Shown: one piece after another, positions 21,222 through 29,441 of the stretch | Position numbering within the stretch: the stretch's first letter is position 1 | Layout: every line of letters starts with the position of its first letter | Source of the DNA: Staphylococcus petrasii | GTDB taxonomy: Bacteria; Bacillota; Bacilli; Staphylococcales; Staphylococcaceae | Direction: 5' to 3' | Assembly: GCF_002902565.1 (NCBI RefSeq) | Contig: NZ_PPRC01000016.1 | Coordinates: 23,216-87,215, forward strand | Length of the DNA: 64,000 nt | The notes under the pieces: generated by a model | The model's database searches: none | What the model was told of the DNA's origin: nothing | The model's input: only the letters and a program-made list of their open reading frames with translations | Program-made: the position numbers and the translations under genes

Positions 21222-22441
21222 GTTTTTTTAAACGATTAAAAGATAAGTTTTCATCTAAATCTACTGAGGATATTGAACAAGAATTATCTGAAAGCGAAGA
21301 GGTAGAGGGTGAGTCATCATCACAACAAGATGACATGGCAGAGCCTGCCCCTAAGAAGAAACCTCGTAAGTTAAGTGAAGCAGACTTTGATGAAGATGGC
21401 TTAATTTCAATTGAAGACTTTGAAGAAATTGAAGCACAAAAAATGGGTGCGAAATTCAAAGCTGGTCTTGAAAAATCACGTCAAAACTTCCAAGAACAAC
21501 TTAATAATTTAATCGCACGTTATAGAACAGTAGACGAAGATTTCTTCGAAGCATTAGAAGAAATGTTGATTACTGCAGACGTTGGATTTAACACTGTAAT
21601 GCAATTAACTGACGAATTACGTACAGAAGCTCAACGTCGTAACATTAAAGAAACTGAAGATTTACGTGAAGTTATCGTTGAGAAAATTGTAGAAATTTAT
21701 CACCAAGAAGACGATAATTCTGAAGCTATGAACCTTGAAGATGGACGCCTTAATGTCATTTTAATGGTAGGTGTGAACGGTGTAGGTAAAACAACTACAA
21801 TCGGTAAATTAGCACACAGATATAAAATGGAAGGTAAAAAAGTTATGCTTGCTGCAGGCGATACATTCAGAGCCGGAGCTATTGAACAATTACAAGTTTG
21901 GGGCGACCGTGTCGGTGTAGAAGTTGTTAAGCAAAGTGAAGGTTCAGACCCAGCAGCGGTTGTATATGACGCAATTAATGCTGCGAAAAATAAAGGTGTC
22001 GATATTTTAATTTGTGATACAGCTGGACGTTTACAAAACAAATCTAATTTAATGCAAGAATTAGATAAAATGAAACGTGTCATTAGCCGTGCTGTACCAG
22101 ACGCTCCACATGAAGCGTTATTATGTTTAGACGCTACAACTGGTCAAAACGCATTATCACAAGCGCGTTCATTCAAAGAAGTAACGAACGTCTCTGGTAT
22201 CGTATTAACTAAATTAGATGGTACTGCTAAAGGTGGTATCGTGCTTGCTATCAGAAATGAACTTCATATTCCAGTTAAATACGTAGGTCTTGGTGAGAAA
22301 TTAGACGACTTACAACCATTTAACCCAGAAAGTTACGTATATGGCTTATTTGCAGATATGATTGAACAAAATGAAGACATTCCTGATGAAGTTGCTGAAT
22401 TAGATTTTGATAATGAGGAACATTCGAATGGGGAAAAATGA
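21218..22441 (+). CDS. ftsY: Signal recognition particle receptor FtsY
   Basis: SRP GTPase receptor of 407 residues that docks ribosome-nascent chain-SRP complexes at the Sec translocon. An acidic N-terminal A-domain (about 1-95, Glu/Asp-rich) precedes the N domain and G domain with [10 protein letters not shown] (about 184-193), DTAGR, TKLDG and the C-terminal [12 protein letters not shown]. It overlaps smc by 4 nt (ATGA) and ylxM by 14 nt, giving a coupled smc-ftsY-ylxM-ffh cluster. Confidence 0.96.
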   Translation: MSFFKRLKDKFSSKSTEDIEQELSESEEVEGESSSQQDDMAEPAPKKKPRKLSEADFDEDGLISIEDFEEIEAQKMGAKFKAGLEKSRQNFQEQLNNLIARYRTVDEDFFEALEEMLITADVGFNTVMQLTDELRTEAQRRNIKETEDLREVIVEKIVEIYHQEDDNSEAMNLEDGRLNVILMVGVNGVGKTTTIGKLAHRYKMEGKKVMLAAGDTFRAGAIEQLQVWGDRVGVEVVKQSEGSDPAAVVYDAINAAKNKGVDILICDTAGRLQNKSNLMQELDKMKRVISRAVPDAPHEALLCLDATTGQNALSQARSFKEVTNVSGIVLTKLDGTAKGGIVLAIRNELHIPVKYVGLGEKLDDLQPFNPESYVYGLFADMIEQNEDIPDEVAELDFDNEEHSNGEK

Positions 22442-22760
22442 TTTAGTTAAAACCTTACGAATGAATTATTTGTTTGATTTCTATCAATCATTACTTACTG
22501 AAAAACAAAGAAATTATCTTGAATTATTTTACCTAAAGGACTATTCTTTAAGTGAAATTGCAGAGACATTTAATGTGAGTAGACAGGCAGTTTATGATAA
22601 TATAAGAAGAACTGGCGATTTAGTAGAAGATTATGAAGCTAAACTCAACTTATATGAAAAATTCGAACAACGCCGTACTATCTATGAAGAAATGAAACAA
22701 ACGTTAAATGATCCAGATAAATTAAAACATTATATTACTCAATTAGAAGAATTGGAATAA
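22428..22760 (+). CDS. ylxM: YlxM/p13-family helix-turn-helix protein
   Basis: Small protein of 110 residues with a sigma-region-4-like helix-turn-helix ([22 protein letters not shown], split here around residues 32-53). The family is almost always next to ffh and modulates SRP function in streptococci; the mechanism is unsettled. The frame reaches 22407, but ATG 22428 ([14 protein letters not shown]) is the family start with a GAGGAAC site inside the end of ftsY. ffh follows after 25 nt. Confidence 0.92.
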   Translation: MGKNDLVKTLRMNYLFDFYQSLLTEKQRNYLELFYLKDYSLSEIAETFNVSRQAVYDNIRRTGDLVEDYEAKLNLYEKFEQRRTIYEEMKQTLNDPDKLKHYITQLEELE

Positions 22761-22785
22761 TTTTCAAAAAAGGAGGGCAATTAAC

Positions 22786-24156
22786 ATGGCATTTGAAGGA
22801 TTATCCGATCGCTTGCAAGCCACGATGCAAAAAATCCGTGGTAAAGGTAAAGTCACAGAAGCGGATATTAAAACAATGATGCGTGAAGTACGTCTCGCAT
22901 TACTTGAAGCCGATGTTAACTTTAAAGTAGTTAAAGACTTCGTTAAGACTGTATCTGATCGTGCTTTAGGTTCAGACGTAATGCAATCTTTAACACCAGG
23001 TCAACAAGTCATAAAAATTGTACAAGATGAATTAACACAACTAATGGGTGGAGAAAATACATCTATTACTATGGCTAATAAGCCACCAACAGTTGTAATG
23101 ATGGTAGGTTTACAAGGTGCCGGTAAAACGACAACTGCTGGTAAATTAGCATTATTAATGCGTAAAAAATATAACAAAAAGCCTATGTTAGTAGCTGCCG
23201 ATATTTATCGTCCAGCAGCGATTAACCAATTACAAACAGTAGGTAAACAACTTGATGTGCCTGTATATAGCGAAGGGGATCAAGTTAAGCCACAACAAAT
23301 TGTTGAGAATGCCTTAAGTTATGCGAAAGAAGAACACCTTGATTTCGTCATCATCGATACAGCTGGTCGTTTACACATCGATGAAGCGTTAATGAACGAA
23401 CTTCAAGAAGTTAAAGAAATTTCTAAACCAAATGAAATTATGTTAGTTGTCGATGCAATGACAGGTCAAGATGCCGTTAACGTTGCACAATCATTCGATG
23501 ACCAATTAGATGTGACAGGTGTCACTTTAACTAAATTAGATGGTGACACTCGTGGTGGTGCTGCGCTATCAATTCGTTCTGTTACTCAGAAACCAATTAA
23601 ATTTGTCGGTATGAGTGAGAAGATGGATGGTTTAGAACTGTTCCATCCGGAACGTATGGCTTCTCGTATTCTTGGTATGGGGGATGTTTTAAGTCTTATT
23701 GAAAAGGCTCAACAAGACGTCGACCAAGAAAAAGCAAAAGACTTAGAAAAGAAAATGCGTGAATCATCATTCACATTGGATGATTTCTTAGAACAACTAG
23801 ATCAAGTTAAAAACCTAGGTCCACTTGATGACATTATGAAAATGATACCTGGTATGAATAAAATGAAAGGTATCGATAAATTAAATATGAGCGATAAACA
23901 AATCGACCATATTAAAGCGATTATCCAATCAATGACACCAAGTGAAAGAGAAAACCCAGCAAGTTTAAATGTTTCACGTAAAAAACGTATTGCTAAAGGT
24001 TCAGGTCGTTCTTTACAAGAAGTAAACCGACTAATGAAACAATTTAATGATATGAAGAAAATGATGAAACAATTCACTGGTGGCGGACGTAAAGGCAAAA
24101 AAGGTAAACGTAGCCAAATGGAAAATATGCTTAAAGGCATGAACTTACCATTTTAA
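22786..24156 (+). CDS. ffh: Signal recognition particle protein Ffh
   Basis: SRP54 homologue of 456 residues that binds signal sequences and the scRNA. NG domain: GLQGAGKTTTAGKLA (about 107-121), DTAGR, TKLDGDTRGG. The C-terminal M domain (about 300-456) is rich in Met with the RNA-binding SGRSLQEVNRLMKQF stretch. A strong AAAGGAGGG ribosome binding site precedes ATG 22786. A long perfect terminator follows. Confidence 0.97.
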   Translation: MAFEGLSDRLQATMQKIRGKGKVTEADIKTMMREVRLALLEADVNFKVVKDFVKTVSDRALGSDVMQSLTPGQQVIKIVQDELTQLMGGENTSITMANKPPTVVMMVGLQGAGKTTTAGKLALLMRKKYNKKPMLVAADIYRPAAINQLQTVGKQLDVPVYSEGDQVKPQQIVENALSYAKEEHLDFVIIDTAGRLHIDEALMNELQEVKEISKPNEIMLVVDAMTGQDAVNVAQSFDDQLDVTGVTLTKLDGDTRGGAALSIRSVTQKPIKFVGMSEKMDGLELFHPERMASRILGMGDVLSLIEKAQQDVDQEKAKDLEKKMRESSFTLDDFLEQLDQVKNLGPLDDIMKMIPGMNKMKGIDKLNMSDKQIDHIKAIIQSMTPSERENPASLNVSRKKRIAKGSGRSLQEVNRLMKQFNDMKKMMKQFTGGGRKGKKGKRSQMENMLKGMNLPF

Positions 24157-24164
24157 TAGTAATG

Positions 24165-24206
24165 AAAATATCGAATTCCTTATGAGTAGGAATTCGATAT
24201 TTTGTG
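24165..24206 (+). terminator. Strong intrinsic terminator after ffh
   Basis: Perfect 16-bp stem: AAAATATCGAATTCCT (24165-24180) with its complement at 24188-24203, 7-nt loop, short T-tract. It closes the rnc/smc-ffh unit before the repeat element. Confidence 0.9.
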
Positions 24207-24219
24207 TTGAAAGGCATGG

Positions 24220-24516
24220 TTTATTTCATAAATCTAATAGTGGAACACCCTAGCTAAAGCTAGTACGTAATCAAATGTATATTTTTGAAAAAATTAAATA
24301 AAGGTTCGCCTGAGCTAAAGCTCATTCGCAGTGGTTGATTGGACTTGAAATAAAATATTTCAAGCGCCTAATCAACTGTACGGGGGTGACGGGGCCCCAA
24401 CACAAAAACTTTCCTAAGAAAGTTTACCAACAAAGCAAGTTGGGGGACGAATTCAGAAGAATTCTATCTCACTCCCATAACCAAATCTACGATTTATTTC
24501 ATAAATCTAGATTTGG
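24220..24516. repeat. Composite staphylococcal intergenic repeat with STAR-like core
   Basis: This fills most of the 453-base gap between ffh and rpsP. In order: first copy of the 17-bp direct repeat TTTATTTCATAAATCTA (24220-24236); two small hairpins 24250-24263 and 24311-24324; a long hairpin 24334-24376; the STAR core on the minus strand (TGTGTTGGGGCCCC, 24404-24391); hairpin AAACTTTC/GAAAGTTT; an AAGTTGGGGGACGAATTC...CACTCCC segment like S. aureus intergenic units; and a hairpin 24481-24516 containing the second direct-repeat copy (24493-24509). No ORF here looks coding. Confidence 0.75.
24391..24404 (-). repeat. STAR element core motif
   Basis: Reverse complement reads TGTGTTGGGGCCCC, which fits the S. 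aureus STAR consensus (T-N-TGTTG-N-GGCCC-N) exactly. A single core copy is visible. STAR sequences are dispersed intergenic repeats of unknown function in staphylococci. Confidence 0.75.
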
Positions 24517-24530
24517 TAAAGAAAAAAGTC

Positions 24531-24559
24531 TTTACAAAGTTTGATTGAACTGTTAATAT
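24531..24559 (+). promoter_or_regulatory. Predicted rpsP promoter
   Basis: -35 TTTACA (24531-24536) and -10 TAATAT (24554-24559), 17-bp spacer, directly after the repeat element. rpsP starts about 50 nt downstream. Confidence 0.6.
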
Positions 24560-24609
24560 TATTTCTTGTAGAAAATAAAAAGTAAAAGATTTAAAGGAGA
24601 GTTTTATAT

Positions 24610-24885
24610 ATGGCAGTTAAAATTCGTTTAACTCGTTTAGGTTCAAAAAGAAATCCATTCTATCGTATCGTTGTAGCTGACGCACGTGCTCCACGTGACG
24701 GTCGTATTATCGAACAAATCGGTACTTACAACCCAGCTAGCGTTAACGCACCAGAAGTTAAAATCGACGAAGAATTAGCTTTAAAATGGTTAAAAGACGG
24801 TGCTAAACCAACTGATACAGTTCACAATATCTTATCTAAACAAGGTATTTTAAAAACTTTTGACGAACAAAAGAAAGCTAAATAA
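24610..24885 (+). CDS. rpsP: 30S ribosomal protein S16
   Basis: Basic 91-residue small-subunit protein; the start [26 protein letters not shown] (shown broken by family motif [11 protein letters not shown]) is diagnostic. AAAGGAGAG ribosome binding site. First gene of the conserved rpsP-rimM-trmD-rplS cluster; a moderate terminator between it and rimM would let S16 be made in excess over RimM/TrmD. Confidence 0.97.
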   Translation: MAVKIRLTRLGSKRNPFYRIVVADARAPRDGRIIEQIGTYNPASVNAPEVKIDEELALKWLKDGAKPTDTVHNILSKQGILKTFDEQKKAK

Positions 24886-24917
24886 TTAGCGAAAGTTTTA
24901 ACATTTTAAAACTTACC

Positions 24918-24946
24918 AAAGGCGCCCTTCGTGGCGTCTTTTTATT
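24918..24946 (+). terminator. Terminator between rpsP and rimM
   Basis: Stem AAGGCGCC with GGCGTCTT (one G-U pair) around a CTTCGT loop, followed by a T-run. Short; probably partial, since rimM follows in the same operon in relatives. Confidence 0.7.
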
Positions 24947-25005
24947 TAATAAAAAATCATGATACTATGTAAGAAATGAACTTAATGTATTAGGAGGGGC
25001 GCAAT

Positions 25006-25509
25006 ATGGAAGTTGAAGTGGGACAGATTGTTAACACACACGGAATTAAAGGCGAAGTGAAAGTGAAATCCAATTCAGATTTTACAGAAACACGTTTTCA
25101 GCCAGGAGAGACATTAATAGTTAAACACAATAATAATGAAATACCGTTAACCGTTACTTCTTACCGTGTACATAAAGGCTTTCACATGCTTAAATTTGAA
25201 GGTATAAATAACATTAATGATGTTGAACAGTATAAGGGAGACTATTTATATCAAGAACGTGATCATGAAGATATAGAATTACAAGAGAATGAGTTTTATT
25301 ATTCAGACATCATTGGATGTACAGTGTTTGATGAAGAAGATACACCAATCGGTCGAGTAATTAACATTTTCGAAACAGGTGCGAATGATGTATGGGTAGT
25401 GAAAGGTGACAAAGAATATCTTATCCCTTATATTGCCGATGTAGTTAAAGAAGTTGATGTTGAAAATAAATCAATTCGAATTACGCCAATGGAAGGATTG
25501 TTAGACTAA
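25006..25509 (+). CDS. rimM: 16S rRNA processing protein RimM
   Basis: Protein of 167 residues that binds S19 and aids maturation of the 30S head. It has the N-terminal [17 protein letters not shown] barrel and a C-terminal PRC barrel with [10 protein letters not shown] and [25 protein letters not shown]. The stop codon TAA shares its last base with the trmD start ATG, indicating coupled translation. Confidence 0.95.
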   Translation: MEVEVGQIVNTHGIKGEVKVKSNSDFTETRFQPGETLIVKHNNNEIPLTVTSYRVHKGFHMLKFEGINNINDVEQYKGDYLYQERDHEDIELQENEFYYSDIIGCTVFDEEDTPIGRVINIFETGANDVWVVKGDKEYLIPYIADVVKEVDVENKSIRITPMEGLLD

Positions 25510-26246
25510 TGAAGATTGATTATTTAACATTATTTCCAGAAATGTTCGATGGTGTGCTTAATCATTCTATTTTAAAACGAGCGCAAGATAAAAATATTAT
25601 TAATATGAATACTATTAATTTTAGAGATTATGCTGTCAATAAACATAACCAAGTAGATGATTATCCATTTGGTGGCGGTCAAGGCATGGTGTTAAAGCCG
25701 GAACCTGTATTTAATGCTATGGAAGATATTCAACGTGATGAGCATACACGTGTGATATTAATGTGTCCTCAAGGGCGTCCATTTTCACAAGAAATAGCAC
25801 AAGAACTTAGCGAAGCTAAACATATTGTCTTTATCTGTGGACATTATGAAGGCTATGACGAACGTATTCGTGAGCATCTGGTTACAGACGAAATTTCAAT
25901 GGGTGATTACGTCTTAACTGGAGGCGAGTTACCTGCGATGACGATGACGGATGCGATTGTGCGTCTAATTCCTGGTGTGCTAGGTAATGAGCAATCTCAT
26001 CAAGATGATTCGTTCTCAGACGGTTTGTTGGAATTTCCGCAATATACGCGTCCAAGAGAATTTAAAAATATGACGGTGCCGGATGTATTATTGTCTGGTA
26101 ATCATGCTAATATTGAAAAGTGGCGTCATGAACAAAAATTAATTCGTACTTATAACAAGCGTCCTGATTTATTAGAACAGTATCCACTTACTGATGAGGA
26201 TAAAGAAATTTTAGAAAGCTATAAAAAGCAATTGAAAAACGATTAG
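25509..26246 (+). CDS. trmD: tRNA (guanine-37-N1)-methyltransferase TrmD
   Basis: SPOUT-class methyltransferase of 245 residues modifying G37 of tRNAs reading CNN/GGG codons, which prevents +1 frameshifting. The deep-knot SAM site is seen in [26 protein letters not shown] and IPGVLGN; the catalytic Asp lies in the [18 protein letters not shown] segment. Overlaps rimM by 1 nt; rplS follows after a 104-nt leader. Confidence 0.96.
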   Translation: MKIDYLTLFPEMFDGVLNHSILKRAQDKNIINMNTINFRDYAVNKHNQVDDYPFGGGQGMVLKPEPVFNAMEDIQRDEHTRVILMCPQGRPFSQEIAQELSEAKHIVFICGHYEGYDERIREHLVTDEISMGDYVLTGGELPAMTMTDAIVRLIPGVLGNEQSHQDDSFSDGLLEFPQYTRPREFKNMTVPDVLLSGNHANIEKWRHEQKLIRTYNKRPDLLEQYPLTDEDKEILESYKKQLKND

Positions 26247-26350
26247 TTGTATGCTAATATATATCAAGTGTGAAAAGACACTAAAAATCACTATGATCCG
26301 CTGCTATATGAATGTCGAGGCAAGAACATAGGTTGAAGGAGAGTATAAAA
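26247..26350 (+). ncRNA. Candidate L19 leader region upstream of rplS
   Basis: A 104-nt spacer between trmD and rplS. Firmicutes often carry an autoregulatory L19 leader here. I see no clean long inverted repeat, only a conserved-looking GAGGCAAGAACATAGG block before the ribosome binding site, so this rests mainly on position. Confidence 0.35.
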
Positions 26351-26701
26351 ATGAGTAATCATAAGTTAATCGAAGCAGTAACTAAATCACAATTACGCAC
26401 AGACTTACCAGCTTTCCGTACTGGTGACACTTTACGTGTACACGTACGTATCGTGGAAGGTTCACGTGAACGTATCCAAGTATTCGAAGGTGTTGTAATC
26501 AAACGCCGTGGTGGAGGAATTTCAGAAACTTTCACAGTTCGTAAAATTTCTTCAGGTGTAGGTGTGGAACGTACATTCCCATTACACACTCCAAAAATCG
26601 AAAAAATCGAAGTTAAACGTCGCGGTAAAGTACGTCGTGCTAAATTATACTACTTACGTAGTTTACGTGGTAAAGCTGCTAGAATCCAAGAAATTCGTTA
26701 A
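26351..26701 (+). CDS. rplS: 50S ribosomal protein L19
   Basis: Large-subunit protein of 116 residues at the 30S-50S interface. Family motifs [32 protein letters not shown] and [15 protein letters not shown]. The frame opens at 26312, but ATG 26351 ([15 protein letters not shown]) has a GAAGGAGAG ribosome binding site and matches family length. A strong bidirectional terminator follows. Confidence 0.96.
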   Translation: MSNHKLIEAVTKSQLRTDLPAFRTGDTLRVHVRIVEGSRERIQVFEGVVIKRRGGGISETFTVRKISSGVGVERTFPLHTPKIEKIEVKRRGKVRRAKLYYLRSLRGKAARIQEIR

Positions 26702-26756
26702 TCAGCATACTGAAGATATTACAAAGGTATGGGTTAGTCACAACGTATACCTCAAT

Positions 26757-26806
26757 AAAAAAGACTTCCAACTCATGGCTTTATGCCAGGTTGGAAGTCT
26801 TTTTTT
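26757..26806. terminator. Bidirectional terminator between rplS and the YfhO genes
   Basis: Stem GACTTCCAAC (26763-26772) with GTTGGAAGTC (26790-26799), an inner TGGC/GCCA pair, A-tract before and T-tract after, so it can serve both convergent units. Confidence 0.93.
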
Positions 26807-26809
26807 GTG

Positions 26810-29440
26810 TTAATGATGTTTTGAAGATTGTTGGCCTTTACGTTTTACCCATAGGCTAAATATTACGCTACCTATGATTCCAATTACACTTAATACTATT
26901 AACGTAAATAAGTGAGGTGGTGTATACGTTAAACGAATGTGTGTATCATTTTTATTGACTGGAATTGCAGTCATGATGCCATTTGCTTTTTCAACGTTAA
27001 CGTCTCTACCGTTAACCTTTGCTTTCATACCATCTGCATATACAGTTGGTAAAACAACATAACCTGAAGCACCTTTAGATTTTGTAATAGTATAACCATT
27101 TCTATTATCTTTTACTTTCACAGGCTCTAACTCTTTTGAAGCATGTTTTAAGGTATCGTAATTTTCACCATAAATACCTTTTACAGATAAGCGATAATTT
27201 CCTTTTGAAAGGTGAATATTTAACTTATCAGATGATTTCACTCTCATAGTAACTGGTGTAACAAAGCGACGATATTTATAGCTTAAAGCATTACGATTTT
27301 GAACATATTCATTCACACCTACATCATGTGCTTTATCAGGCGCCAATAATTCTACATCCATTTCTACATACATATCTTTATATTTATCTGCAACAGATTG
27401 TGGTAATGATAAAGTTACGCCACCACCATCTTTCGTTACTTTAAGATGATTTTTATTTTGCCAAGTGGCATTATTTAATGATTCTTCCGCTTCATCAAGT
27501 AAGTTGTCATTACGTTTGAATGATGTGTTTGCTTTTTTAGCGTTACCATCTAGCACGACACCTTGTAACATGGCTTGTTCACGATCTAAAGGCGATTTAA
27601 GGTCACTGGCATTGTAAATCTTATCAGTAACATGTGCAGCTGGATAATCTATCTTATTTTTAGAATGAAGTAATGTATCTTTGTCCTCAGTGATTGTCTC
27701 TGCCTTTTCAAAACCATAAGGCATGTTCAAATCATCAGGGTGACGGAAGCGGTCTTGAACGTCCCACATTGCTTCTAAATTCGCACGGTTACCTAAATAA
27801 CGATAGGTACTATTCTTATCCACCGGCATATTGATTTGCATTAATTTATCATAATAGTTTAGGATACTTCCATCGAAAATGCTGGAATATAGGGATATGC
27901 CATTATAATGATAAATAAACGGTGAATTTAAAGCGTACATCGACATGTAATCAATGCGATGGAACGGATCGTTACTCGCGTCATTAATATGGTTAATCTT
28001 GTTAGCAAGCGCATTGTTATGATAACTAGGATCATGAATTGTCTTCATTGTAGTGGCATACGGATCAATCGTACGCTCTCTTGAATCATGCGTTAAAACA
28101 ACTTGTTGTACGACGAAGATAAGAACGATTGCTACCAGTATGGTAGGGTGATGTAACCACTTTTTCTTCCAAATTAAGAAAGCAAGTATAATCATTAATG
28201 CTAAAGGTACGACCATCCAATGAACATAGCCCTCAGCAAAGATTAATTTAAGTATGCCGAAAATGAAGACCGGTACCGCAGCAAATAAATAATGTTTCAA
28301 CGATAATTCTGATAAATGTTGGATAAATAAAGCAATCAACACACTTGTCGAGAAGGATAAGAAATAAACCCAGCGACGTTGTGGTAATGAAAAACCGTTA
28401 AATGCACTATCAAAGTATTGTGAAAGGGAACCAATTAATAAAAACCAAGTAATAATCGCAAAAATACGATAATAGTCATGTTTGTATAATTTAAACGATA
28501 ATAATGCGACTAGTGCAATAATTGACACTGTGATATAAAAACCGTTTGAGAATATGTAATATTTATTTTGAGTTAAATCAGTAAATAACGAAATGTTAAA
28601 TTCATTATTTTGCTGTCTATCATTATTTAAAAATGATGAGACGCCAGTGTAGAAACCTAAAATACTAGAAAGTAACGCTAAAATTGCGCCACAAGCTAGT
28701 AGATAAAACTTTTGCCAACGCGAAACGATATCGTAGCGATATGTAAAAATTAGGCGTAATAAGAAATATATGCCTAATACGATGGCTTGATAATAGCTAA
28801 AGTAAAAATTAGAAAATAAAGTTAACGCCACTGAAAATATAAATAAGCCAATTTTTCGTTGTTGGAAGAAACGTTCCATTCCCCATATTGATAATGGTAA
28901 GAAAATCAATAAATCGCCATAAAACGACCAAGTAAAGTTGTAGTATAGTATGAGCGTTGAAGCGCCATATGAGATAGTCGCTATTAATAATGGTACGGGT
29001 TTTAATTTTAACCATCTAAAACAATAGAATGCACAGATAAATGTAATAATTGTTCTGATGTATGCAACAATCAATTGGTTAAGTGGCCAAAAATCAATTT
29101 CATGGGGATTCCAATTAAATAAAGTCTCTCCAAGCCAAATAAAGATGAAATTAACCCACATAATAGGGGAAAGGGAGTAATAATAAGCAAGCCCTTTAAC
29201 ATAGTCGCCCCCTAAACCAAATGATTGGTCATAAAAACCTTTGAATTGAGTAAAATGCTCATATAAATAGAGCTGAAAAGGCATCATTTGTCTGAAACCA
29301 TCGCCAGAACCACTAAACACAAATCCCTCTCTAATATAATCGCGTATAAATGGATAATAAATTGCTAACGACACCAAATTAGCAACGATAAAAATGAATC
29401 CAAATGTCCATAATGGTTTAGTCCAAACTTTCTTAATCAA
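26810..29440 (-). CDS. YfhO-family polytopic membrane protein (distal paralogue)
   Basis: Predicted GT-C-like integral membrane protein of 876 residues, with about 12-14 helices in the first 480 residues, one more near the C-terminus, and a large extracytoplasmic region between (about 480-845). The first outer loop has SGDGFRQMMPFQLY and a GLGGDY motif with acidic residues as in GT-C enzymes. B. subtilis YfhO takes part in glycosylation of lipoteichoic acid; the role in staphylococci is not established. Start is TTG at 29440, 1 nt after the upstream paralogue's stop, with GATGAGGAA as binding site inside that gene. Confidence 0.85.
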   Translation of the reverse strand: MIKKVWTKPLWTFGFIFIVANLVSLAIYYPFIRDYIREGFVFSGSGDGFRQMMPFQLYLYEHFTQFKGFYDQSFGLGGDYVKGLAYYYSLSPIMWVNFIFIWLGETLFNWNPHEIDFWPLNQLIVAYIRTIITFICAFYCFRWLKLKPVPLLIATISYGASTLILYYNFTWSFYGDLLIFLPLSIWGMERFFQQRKIGLFIFSVALTLFSNFYFSYYQAIVLGIYFLLRLIFTYRYDIVSRWQKFYLLACGAILALLSSILGFYTGVSSFLNNDRQQNNEFNISLFTDLTQNKYYIFSNGFYITVSIIALVALLSFKLYKHDYYRIFAIITWFLLIGSLSQYFDSAFNGFSLPQRRWVYFLSFSTSVLIALFIQHLSELSLKHYLFAAVPVFIFGILKLIFAEGYVHWMVVPLALMIILAFLIWKKKWLHHPTILVAIVLIFVVQQVVLTHDSRERTIDPYATTMKTIHDPSYHNNALANKINHINDASNDPFHRIDYMSMYALNSPFIYHYNGISLYSSIFDGSILNYYDKLMQINMPVDKNSTYRYLGNRANLEAMWDVQDRFRHPDDLNMPYGFEKAETITEDKDTLLHSKNKIDYPAAHVTDKIYNASDLKSPLDREQAMLQGVVLDGNAKKANTSFKRNDNLLDEAEESLNNATWQNKNHLKVTKDGGGVTLSLPQSVADKYKDMYVEMDVELLAPDKAHDVGVNEYVQNRNALSYKYRRFVTPVTMRVKSSDKLNIHLSKGNYRLSVKGIYGENYDTLKHASKELEPVKVKDNRNGYTITKSKGASGYVVLPTVYADGMKAKVNGRDVNVEKANGIMTAIPVNKNDTHIRLTYTPPHLFTLIVLSVIGIIGSVIFSLWVKRKGQQSSKHH

Positions 29441-29441
29441 T

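Noticed and set aside
21700..22083. Antisense open frame of 127 codons opposite ftsY
   Set aside because: Mirror of the conserved G domain; no start context.
24335..24544. Open frame of 69 codons within the composite repeat
   Set aside because: It runs through three hairpins and the STAR core, has no ribosome binding site and no recognisable protein family.
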